Below are positions 9,474 through 14,997 of a DNA stretch of 14,997 bases, one piece after another. The notes below the pieces were generated by a model that was not told where the DNA came from, searched no databases, and saw only the letters and a program-made list of their open reading frames with translations. Source of the stretch: Nocardioides sp. (GTDB lineage: Bacteria; Actinomycetota; Actinomycetes; Propionibacteriales; Nocardioidaceae); NCBI GenBank assembly GCA_021166815.1, contig JAJPEO010000314.1, positions 1 to 14,997 on the forward strand. Reading direction: 5' to 3'. How positions within the stretch are numbered: the stretch's first letter is position 1; the number at the start of each line of letters is the position of its first letter. The position numbers and the translations under genes are program-made.

Positions 9474-11207
9474 ATGACCGAGCAGACACGAGAGCAGCTG
9501 GCCGCTCAGGTGCGCTTCCTGGAGGCCGAGGCAGCCGATCTGCGCCGCCGGCTGGCCGACTCGCCCGAACGGGCCCGTGGGCTCGAGGGCCGGCTGGCCG
9601 ACACCCAGCGCTCGCTCGCAGCCGTCTCCGGGCAGAACGAGCGGTTGGCCCAGACCCTGCGTGAAGCACGTGACCAGATCACCCGCCTCAAGGAGGAGGT
9701 CGACCGGCTCGCGCAGCCCCCGGCCGGTTTCGGCACCTTCCTGCAGCGCAACGAGGACGACTCCGTGGACGTGTTCACCGGTGGACGCAAGCTGCGCGTG
9801 TCGGTCAGTCCCGCGGTGGACCTCGACGTCCTGGTGCGCGGCCAGGAGGTGATGCTCAACGAGGCGCTCAACGTCGTCGCGGCCCTGGACTTCGAGCAAG
9901 TCGGCGAGGTCGTGATGCTCAAGGAGCTCCTGGCCGACGGCGAGCGCGCGCTCGTGATCGCCAACGCCGACGAGGAACGCGTGGTGCGCCTCGCCGCCCC
10001 GCTGCGGGCCGAGGACGTCACCTTGCGCGCCGGCGACTCACTGCTTCTCGACAGTCGTTCGGGCCACGCCTACGAGGTGGTCCCGAAGTCCGAGGTCGAG
10101 GAGCTGGTCCTGGAGGAGGTCCCCGACATCGAGTACGCCTCGATCGGTGGCCTGGCCGCACAGATCGACGCGATCCGCGACGCGGTCGAGCTTCCCTACC
10201 TCCACCCCGACCTGTTCACCGAGCACCAGCTCAAGCCGCCGAAGGGCGTGCTGCTCTACGGCCCTCCGGGTTGCGGCAAGACGCTGATCGCCAAGGCCGT
10301 GGCCAACTCGCTGGCCAAGAAGGTCTCCGAGCGCACCGGGGCTTCCGGGAAGTCGTACTTCCTCAACATCAAGGGCCCCGAGCTGCTCAACAAGTACGTC
10401 GGCGAGACCGAGCGCCACATCCGCCTCGTCTTCCAGCGGGCGCGGGAGAAGGCGTCGATGGGCACCCCCGTCATCGTGTTCTTCGACGAGATGGACTCCC
10501 TGTTCCGCACCCGGGGCTCCGGTGTCTCCTCCGACGTGGAGAACACGATCGTCCCGCAGCTGCTCAGCGAGATCGACGGCGTGGAGGCGCTCGAGAACGT
10601 GCTGGTCATCGGTGCCTCGAACCGTGAGGACATGATCGATCCCGCGATCCTGCGGCCCGGTCGCCTCGACGTGAAGATCAAGATCGAGCGGCCTGACGCG
10701 GAGTCGGCGCGAGACATCTTCTCCAAGTACCTCACCGCCGAGCTGCCGCTGCACGCCGACGACCTGGCCGAGTTCGGCAACGACCGCGACGCGACCGTGG
10801 CGGCGATGATCCAGGCCACGGTCGAGCGGATGTACACCGAGTCGGAGGAGAATCGATTCCTGGAGGTGACCTACGCCAACGGCGACAAGGAGATCCTCTA
10901 CTTCAAGGACTTCAACTCCGGGGCGATGATCCAGAACATCGTCGACCGGGCCAAGAAGATGGCCATCAAGGACTTCCTCGACCACCAGCAGCACGGCCTC
11001 AGGGTCCAGCACATGCTCCAGGCGTGCGTGGACGAGTTCAAGGAGAACGAGGACCTCCCCAACACCACGAACCCCGACGACTGGGCCCGCATCTCCGGCA
11101 AGAAGGGCGAGCGCATCGTGTTCATCCGCACCCTCGTCACAGGCAAGCAGGGCACCGAGCCGGGTCGCTCGATCGACACCGTCTCCAACACCGGCCAGTA
11201 CCTCTGA
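9474..11207 (+). CDS. arc: ARC/Mpa, AAA+ ATPase of the Pup-proteasome
   Basis: A 577-residue hexameric AAA+ unfoldase that recognises pupylated proteins and feeds them to the 20S core. Residues 1-80 are a coiled coil rich in Glu, Arg, Leu and Ala, the part that binds Pup. Residues ~85-210 form the tandem OB domains. The ATPase has Walker A GPPGCGKT (263-270), the aromatic pore-loop region KYVGETER (307-314), Walker [11 protein letters not shown] with Asp338 and Glu339, sensor Asn383, and arginine residues in LRPGR (394, 397). The C-terminus is STGQYL-like (SNTGQYL), with penultimate Tyr576 for docking into the proteasome alpha ring. The start is fixed by GAGGAGG at 9461-9467. The gene is convergent with the methyltransferase, which separates it from dop. 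The size matches Streptomyces and Mycobacterium homologues (about 580-610). All key residues are present. The mycobacterial name is mpa. Confidence 0.98.
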   Translation: MTEQTREQLAAQVRFLEAEAADLRRRLADSPERARGLEGRLADTQRSLAAVSGQNERLAQTLREARDQITRLKEEVDRLAQPPAGFGTFLQRNEDDSVDVFTGGRKLRVSVSPAVDLDVLVRGQEVMLNEALNVVAALDFEQVGEVVMLKELLADGERALVIANADEERVVRLAAPLRAEDVTLRAGDSLLLDSRSGHAYEVVPKSEVEELVLEEVPDIEYASIGGLAAQIDAIRDAVELPYLHPDLFTEHQLKPPKGVLLYGPPGCGKTLIAKAVANSLAKKVSERTGASGKSYFLNIKGPELLNKYVGETERHIRLVFQRAREKASMGTPVIVFFDEMDSLFRTRGSGVSSDVENTIVPQLLSEIDGVEALENVLVIGASNREDMIDPAILRPGRLDVKIKIERPDAESARDIFSKYLTAELPLHADDLAEFGNDRDATVAAMIQATVERMYTESEENRFLEVTYANGDKEILYFKDFNSGAMIQNIVDRAKKMAIKDFLDHQQHGLRVQHMLQACVDEFKENEDLPNTTNPDDWARISGKKGERIVFIRTLVTGKQGTEPGRSIDTVSNTGQYL

Positions 11208-11232
11208 GGCACGCGTCGCGCGGTGGCCTCAG
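11204..11232. terminator. Hairpin between arc and the methyltransferase gene
   Basis: CTGAGGC (11204-11210) and GCCTCAG (11226-11232) form a perfect 7-bp stem with a 15-base GC-rich loop. The arms hold the TGA of arc and the reverse-strand TGA of the methyltransferase. It is the clearest of the four convergent-junction repeats. It has no U-tract, so termination is inferred. Confidence 0.5.
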
Positions 11233-11852
11233 CGCGCGACGCCGAGGGAGAGACGGCTCCACGGCCGGCTGAACGCGGGGCCGGGGAGGTAGAACTCCTC
11301 GATCGACTCCACGCTCCAGCCTGCGGCGTCGAGGGCCTCCGCAGGCGAACGGGTGAGCCGGCAGCCGGCTCCGAGCGCGCTCTCGAGCGGGTCGAGGCGG
11401 TGCTGCCACCGGCGCACGCCCGGGTCGGGGGAGATGCCGTGCTCGAGGAAGTGCACGGCGGCTCCCGGGCGGAGCACACGACGCAGCTCCCTCAGCGCGA
11501 GCACGTGGTCGGGGATCGTGCAGAGGCTGAACGTCACCAGGGCCGCGTCGTAGGAGTCGTCCGGCAGGTCGAGGTGCTGGCCGTCGAGCCCGACCCGCCG
11601 CACCGGCAGGGCGGTACGGCTCCGGCGCGGCCCGGACAGGTGCCATGCGGTGTCGGCCGGCTCGACCGCGTCGACCGCGGTGACGGCCTCCGGGTACCAC
11701 CGGAGGTTGAGCCCGCTGCCGAAGCCCAGCTCGATCACGTGGCCCGCGAGACCGGCCGAGGTGCGTCCGCGCAGCACGCCGATCTCCCGGCCACGCAGCA
11801 GCCTGTCGGTCAGTCGCGGCACGACCTTGTCGTCCCACACACGTAGGCTCAT
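11229..11852 (-). CDS. Class I SAM methyltransferase, TMT1A/METTL7-like
   Basis: A 207-residue soluble methyltransferase. Motif I is [12 protein letters not shown] (Glu41 onward), followed by VDAVEP for the SAM ribose and [15 protein letters not shown] near 101-115. The later part, [19 protein letters not shown] and then [22 protein letters not shown], follows the pattern of the human METTL7/TMT1A thiol methyltransferases (MEH...WQ...LDP...GC.LTR), so a small thiol or lipophilic substrate is possible; a UbiE-type quinone or phospholipid methyltransferase is the other option. There is no N-terminal membrane anchor of the METTL7 kind. ATG 11852 is chosen because the start is three bases from the divergent dop ATG and TACGCT lies six bases upstream on this strand. 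It is wedged between arc and dop on the opposite strand. From memory, Mycobacterium has unrelated opposite-strand genes at the same spot. No direct link to pupylation is shown. Confidence 0.87.
   Translation of the reverse strand: MSLRVWDDKVVPRLTDRLLRGREIGVLRGRTSAGLAGHVIELGFGSGLNLRWYPEAVTAVDAVEPADTAWHLSGPRRSRTALPVRRVGLDGQHLDLPDDSYDAALVTFSLCTIPDHVLALRELRRVLRPGAAVHFLEHGISPDPGVRRWQHRLDPLESALGAGCRLTRSPAEALDAAGWSVESIEEFYLPGPAFSRPWSRLSLGVAR
11844..11849 (+). promoter_or_regulatory. -10 hexamer TAGGCT for leaderless dop
   Basis: TAGGCT is followed by six bases and ATG 11856. It lies inside codons 2-3 of the divergent methyltransferase gene. dop has no Shine-Dalgarno sequence. Confidence 0.55.
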
Positions 11853-11855
11853 GCC

Positions 11856-13364
11856 ATGAGCGTACGGCGCGTGATGGGCACCGAGGTCGAGTACGGCATC
11901 TCGGTCCAGGGGCTGCCGGGGGCGAACCCGATGGTCGCCTCCTCGCAGGTCGTCAACGCCTACGCCCAGGCCACCGTCAAGGCGCGCCGGGCGCGCTGGG
12001 ACTTCGAGGAGGAGTCCCCGCTGCGGGACGCGCGCGGGTTCGACCTCGCCCGCCGCCACGCCGACGCGAGCCAGCTGACCGACGAGGACCTCGGCCTGGC
12101 CAACGTCATCCTCACCAACGGAGCCCGCCTCTACGTCGACCACGCCCACCCCGAGTACTCCACGCCCGAGGTCACCACGCCGCTCGACGTCGTGCGGTGG
12201 GACAAGGCCGGTGAGCGGGTGATGCTCGCGGCCGCCGCGCTGGCCGCCCAGGGTCCGGGTGGGCCGCAGATCCTGCTCTACAAGAACAACACCGACAACA
12301 AGGGCGCCTCGTACGGAGCCCACGAGAACTACCTGATGCGTCGCTCGACGCCGTTCCCGGAGATCGTGCGCCACCTCACGCCGTTCTTCGTGTCGCGGCA
12401 GGTGGTGTCGGGGGCCGGACGGGTCGGCATCGGCCAGGACGGTCGCGAGCACGGGTTCCAGATCAGCCAGCGCGCCGACTACTTCGAGGTCGAGGTCGGC
12501 CTCGAGACCACCTTGAAGCGCCCGATCATCAACACCCGCGACGAGCCGCACGCCGACCCGGAGCGCTACCGACGCCTGCACGTGATCATCGGAGACGCCA
12601 ACCTCGCAGAGGTCAGCACTTACCTCAAGGTGGGCACCACCGCCCTGGTGCTGAGCATGATCGAGGAGGGGTGGATCTCCACCGACCTGTCGGTCGAGAA
12701 GCCGGTGCAGGCCGTGCACCAGGTGTCGCACGACCCCACGCTCCGCCACCTCCTGACCCTGCGCGACGGGCGACGGCTCACCGCGGTCCAGCTGCAGCTG
12801 GAGTACCTCGACCTGGCCCGCAAGTTCGTCGACGATCGCCTCGGGTCCGACGCCGACGAGCAGACGCTCGACGTGCTGGCCCGGTGGGAGTCCGTGCTCG
12901 CCCGGCTCGAGCGCGACCCGATGGAGTGTGCCCGCGAGCTCGACTGGGTCGCCAAGCTGCAGCTGCTGCAGCGCTACCGCGACCGCGACGGGCTCGACTG
13001 GGACGACGCCAAGCTGCACCTGATCGACCTGCAGTACGCCGACATCCGCCCGGAGCGCGGCCTCTACCAGCGCCTCGTCTCGACGGGCCGCATGGAGCGG
13101 CTCGTCGAGGAGTCCTCCGTCCAGGACGCCGTCGACCACCCGCCCGAGGACACCCGCGCCTACTTCCGTGGCCGCTGCCTCGACAAGTACTCCGACTCGA
13201 TCGCGGCAGCGTCGTGGGACTCGGTCATCTTCGACCTCCCCGGCGCCGCCTCGCTGCAGCGCGTGCCGACGATCGACCCGTCCCGCGGCACCAGGGCGCA
13301 CGTCGGTGAGCTCATCGACCGGTGCGACACGGCCCAGCAGCTGGTCGAGGCACTGACGTCCTGA
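11856..13364 (+). CDS. dop: Dop, Pup deamidase/depupylase
   Basis: A 502-residue enzyme of the carboxylate-amine ligase-like Dop/PafA family. It converts the C-terminal Gln of Pup to Glu, which makes it competent for ligation, and removes Pup from proteins. The N-terminus [13 protein letters not shown] holds the nucleotide/magnesium glutamates (Glu10, Glu12). [15 protein letters not shown] places the catalytic Asp at residue 95, the number used for the mycobacterial enzyme. Residues ~40-78 are a charged insertion that corresponds to the Dop-loop, absent from PafA, which together with GTEVEYG rather than the ligase sequence identifies Dop. [19 protein letters not shown] (142-160) and [11 protein letters not shown] are further conserved blocks. 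The start is fixed by the leaderless -10 and by the divergent gene three bases away. pup follows after 36 bases. Length and motifs are normal. Confidence 0.97.
   Translation: MSVRRVMGTEVEYGISVQGLPGANPMVASSQVVNAYAQATVKARRARWDFEEESPLRDARGFDLARRHADASQLTDEDLGLANVILTNGARLYVDHAHPEYSTPEVTTPLDVVRWDKAGERVMLAAAALAAQGPGGPQILLYKNNTDNKGASYGAHENYLMRRSTPFPEIVRHLTPFFVSRQVVSGAGRVGIGQDGREHGFQISQRADYFEVEVGLETTLKRPIINTRDEPHADPERYRRLHVIIGDANLAEVSTYLKVGTTALVLSMIEEGWISTDLSVEKPVQAVHQVSHDPTLRHLLTLRDGRRLTAVQLQLEYLDLARKFVDDRLGSDADEQTLDVLARWESVLARLERDPMECARELDWVAKLQLLQRYRDRDGLDWDDAKLHLIDLQYADIRPERGLYQRLVSTGRMERLVEESSVQDAVDHPPEDTRAYFRGRCLDKYSDSIAAASWDSVIFDLPGAASLQRVPTIDPSRGTRAHVGELIDRCDTAQQLVEALTS
11859..11864 (-). promoter_or_regulatory. 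-10 hexamer TACGCT for the leaderless methyltransferase gene
   Basis: On the minus strand TACGCT is followed by six bases and ATG 11852. It lies inside codons 2-3 of dop, the mirror image of the dop -10. Confidence 0.5.
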
Positions 13365-13387
13365 CGCCTGCTGGTTCCCCGAGGGGA

Positions 13388-13393
13388 TAGGGT
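13388..13393 (+). promoter_or_regulatory. -10 hexamer TAGGGT for leaderless pup
   Basis: TAGGGT is followed by seven bases (CGCAAGC) and ATG 13401, with no Shine-Dalgarno sequence. It suggests that pup-prcB-prcA can be transcribed separately from dop, in addition to read-through. Confidence 0.5.
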
Positions 13394-13400
13394 CGCAAGC

Positions 13401-13598
13401 ATGGCCCAGGAGCAGAAGCAGCCGCGCAGGAGCACCGGCGAGGACGAGGTCACCGAAGACGTCGTCGAGACCGACGTGGCCGAGCGCAAGGAAGTGCTGG
13501 ACGACGACGTCGACGCCATCCTCGACGAGATCGACGAGGTCCTCGAGAGCAATGCCGAGGACTTCGTGAAGTCCTTCATCCAGAAGGGCGGCCAGTGA
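13401..13598 (+). CDS. pup: Pup, prokaryotic ubiquitin-like protein
   Basis: A 65-residue, highly acidic and intrinsically disordered protein tag. Once deamidated by Dop it is joined through its C-terminal Glu to substrate lysines by PafA. It ends in Gly-Gly-Gln (63-65), the form that needs Dop. Residues ~22-58 have helical propensity and form the part that pairs with the ARC coiled coil; the segment [20 protein letters not shown] and then KSFIQKGGQ is the conserved Pup signature. There are four lysines (6, 30, 57, 62). The mycobacterial protein is 64 residues. The TGA stop overlaps the GTG start of prcB by four bases, so the two are translationally coupled. The ATG start is placed by the -10 at 13388-13393. 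Confidence 0.98.
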   Translation: MAQEQKQPRRSTGEDEVTEDVVETDVAERKEVLDDDVDAILDEIDEVLESNAEDFVKSFIQKGGQ

Positions 13599-14425
13599 CC
13601 GATCCGCGCCTCCCGGCTGCCTACTTCGTCCCCGGCACGCCGTCGTTCGTCGACTTCGTGGCCCACCAGGCACCCGACCTGCTGCCCTCGCGACGTGCCG
13701 TGCCCTCCGGGGACGCTGCCGCTCTCGCTCCGCACGCCACCACGATCGTCGCTGCCACGTTCCCCGGTGGCGTGGTCATGGCCGGTGACCGGCGCGCCAC
13801 CATGGGCAACATCATCGCCCAGCGCGACATCGAGAAGGTGTTCCCCGCCGACGAGTACTCGGTGGTGGGGATCGCCGGCACGGCGGGCATCGCCGTGGAG
13901 ATGGTGCGCCTGTTCCAGACCGAGCTCGAGCACTACGAGAAGATCGAGGGCACCACGCTCTCGATGGACGGCAAGGCCAACCGGCTCGCGGCCCTGATCC
14001 GTGCCAACCTCGGTCTCGCGATGCAGGGCCTCGCGGCCATCCCGCTGTTCGCGGGCTTCGACCAGGGAGCCGGCCACGGCCGCATCTTCAGCTACGACGC
14101 CACCGGCGGGCGCTACGAGGAGACGGCCTTCCACTCAGTGGGCTCCGGCTCGCTCTTCGCCCGCGGATCGCTCAAGAAGCTCTACCGCGAGGACCTCGAC
14201 GAGGCGGGATGCGTGATGGCGGTCGTCCAGGCCCTCTACGACGCGGCCGACGACGACTCCGCGACCGGCGGTCCCGACCTCACGCGCCGCATCTTCCCTG
14301 TCGTCCACGTCATCACCGCCAGCGGTGGTCGCCGCCTGGCCGATGCCGAGGTCGCCGACGTCGCCGACCGGATGGTCGCCAGCCGCATGCAGCGTCCGGA
14401 CGGCCCGGCAGCCCCCCTGACCTGA
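13595..14425 (+). CDS. prcB: Proteasome beta subunit precursor PrcB
   Basis: A 276-residue precursor of the catalytic 20S subunit, an N-terminal nucleophile hydrolase. Residues 1-48 are the propeptide, removed during assembly to expose Thr49 as Thr1 (mature 228 residues). Counting from Thr1, Asp17 (AGDRRAT) and Lys33 (DIEKVF) complete the active site, and the C-terminal [17 protein letters not shown] and [17 protein letters not shown] blocks are typical of actinobacterial beta subunits. The residue before Thr1 is Ala ([12 protein letters not shown]), where I expect Gly. The GTG start overlaps the pup stop (GTGA) and has GAAGGG (13583-13588) six bases upstream, inside pup. prcA follows after 18 bases. 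Start and length are consistent with homologues. Confidence 0.97.
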   Translation: MTDPRLPAAYFVPGTPSFVDFVAHQAPDLLPSRRAVPSGDAAALAPHATTIVAATFPGGVVMAGDRRATMGNIIAQRDIEKVFPADEYSVVGIAGTAGIAVEMVRLFQTELEHYEKIEGTTLSMDGKANRLAALIRANLGLAMQGLAAIPLFAGFDQGAGHGRIFSYDATGGRYEETAFHSVGSGSLFARGSLKKLYREDLDEAGCVMAVVQALYDAADDDSATGGPDLTRRIFPVVHVITASGGRRLADAEVADVADRMVASRMQRPDGPAAPLT

Positions 14426-14431
14426 GATCCT

Positions 14432-14436
14432 GAGGA
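14432..14436 (+). promoter_or_regulatory. Shine-Dalgarno sequence of prcA
   Basis: GAGGA lies seven bases before ATG 14444 in the 18-base gap after prcB. It supports the start and a shared transcript with prcB. Confidence 0.55.
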
Positions 14437-14443
14437 CTTCGCC

Positions 14444-14997
14444 ATGAGCACTCCCTTCTACGTCTCTCCCGAGCAGCTGATGAAGGACCGGGCCGACTTC
14501 GCCCGCAAGGGCATCGCCCGCGGTCGTTCGGTGGTGGCGCTGCAGTTCGCCGACGGGATCCTCTTCGTCTCCGAGAACCCCTCGCAGGCGCTGCACAAGG
14601 TCTCCGAGATCTACGACCGCATCGCCTTCGCGGCCGTGGGGCGCTACAACGAGTTCGAGAACCTGCGCATCGCCGGGGTCCGGCTCGCCGACATGCGTGG
14701 CTACGCCTACGACCGCAAGGACGTCACCGGCCGCGGCCTCGCCAACGCCTACGCCCAGACGCTCGGCACGATCTTCTCCTCCGGCGGTGAGAAGCCCTAC
14801 GAGGTCGAGATCTTCGTGGCGGAGGTCGGGGACGACGTCGCCGACGACCAGATCTTCCGCCTCACCTACGACGGCCAGGTGGCCGACGAGCACCGGTTCG
14901 CGGTCATGGGGGGTGCGGCCGACTCCGTCGCCGCCTACCTCGCGGAGCGCTACGCCGAGGGGGCCTCGTTCGACGCCGCCCTGAGGCTCGCCGTGGC
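14444..14997 (+). CDS. prcA: Proteasome alpha subunit PrcA (3' end beyond window)
   Basis: The first 184 codons of the non-catalytic 20S subunit, which forms the outer rings and gate and docks ARC. The N-terminus [20 protein letters not shown] followed by [13 protein letters not shown] matches the gated N-terminal helix of actinobacterial alpha subunits. Later blocks are [54 protein letters not shown] and TLGTIF, then [11 protein letters not shown] and the MGG turn. The final coded segment, FDAALRLAV, corresponds to about three-quarters of a protein of roughly 240-260 residues. ATG 14444 has a ribosome site at 14432-14436. No threonine nucleophile is present, as expected for an alpha subunit. 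The reading frame is open to the window edge. Confidence 0.97.
   Translation, partial: MSTPFYVSPEQLMKDRADFARKGIARGRSVVALQFADGILFVSENPSQALHKVSEIYDRIAFAAVGRYNEFENLRIAGVRLADMRGYAYDRKDVTGRGLANAYAQTLGTIFSSGGEKPYEVEIFVAEVGDDVADDQIFRLTYDGQVADEHRFAVMGGAADSVAAYLAERYAEGASFDAALRLAV

Larger units (their letters stand above)
11842..11866. promoter_or_regulatory. 25-bp palindrome holding the divergent dop/methyltransferase starts
   Basis: CGTAGGCTCATG (11842-11853) and CATGAGCGTACG (11855-11866) are inverted repeats matching at 11 of 12 positions around C11854; the mismatch is G11846/G11862. Each arm holds one start codon and the -10 of the other gene. A dimeric regulator or shared polymerase competition would affect both genes at once. 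Confidence 0.6.

Noticed and set aside
7275..9899. 874-codon open frame on the minus strand across the M50, trmI and arc genes
   Set aside because: It is antisense to three well-supported genes. Its translation is Arg/Gly/Asp/His-rich without motifs, as usual for shadow frames in GC-rich DNA.
11853..13673. Upstream extension of the methyltransferase frame through dop and pup
   Set aside because: The frame stays open by chance. The extension is antisense to Dop and Pup and has no methyltransferase-like sequence; the real start is ATG 11852.

Overview
The window is high-GC actinobacterial chromosome. It carries the Pup-proteasome locus (ARC/Mpa ATPase, Dop, Pup, 20S beta and alpha subunits) and, at its left edge, the end of the mycothiol ligase gene mshC. 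Proteasome plus mycothiol points to Actinomycetia. Gene content, codon style and the abundance of TAGGCT-type leaderless promoters fit the Nocardioidaceae/Propionibacteriales best, but the genus is inference. It looks like conserved core chromosome: I see no IS element, phage gene, tRNA, rRNA or CRISPR, and no compositional break.

Layout, left to right: 3' end of mshC (+); a PAC2-family protein (-); cobalamin-dependent methionine synthase metH (+); a small four-helix, hemerythrin-like protein (-); a HAD phosphatase (+); a stand-alone RecB-like nuclease with an Fe-S cysteine set (-); a site-2 membrane protease with CBS domains (+); tRNA m1A58 methyltransferase trmI (+); arc/mpa (+); a TMT1A/METTL7-like methyltransferase (-); dop (+); pup (+); prcB (+); prcA (+, cut by the window edge). 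Gene density is very high. No gene-free stretch exceeds 300 bases; the largest gaps are 5407-5581 (175 bases) and 1082-1209 (128 bases).

How the genes work together: Dop deamidates the C-terminal Gln of Pup so that a ligase (PafA, not in this window) can attach Pup to substrate lysines, and Dop also removes Pup. ARC recognises pupylated proteins through its N-terminal coiled coil, unfolds them, and docks by its C-terminal Gln-Tyr-Leu onto the PrcA/PrcB 20S core. The PAC2 protein belongs to the family of archaeal and eukaryotic proteasome assembly chaperones, but a proteasome role here is not shown. metH, trmI, the RecB-like gene and the PAC2 gene are, from memory, also close to the proteasome genes in Mycobacterium, so this is an old neighbourhood.

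Regulatory reading: PAC2, the M50 protease, trmI, the methyltransferase, dop and pup each have a TANNNT -10 hexamer placed 6-7 bases before the start codon, the arrangement of leaderless mRNAs. arc, metH and the hemerythrin-like gene instead have clear Shine-Dalgarno sequences. The most striking structure is a 25-bp near-perfect palindrome (11842-11866) that holds the divergent starts of dop and the methyltransferase only 3 bases apart. I found no wholly new system; the unusual points are in promoter architecture, the PrcB processing site and the neighbour genes.
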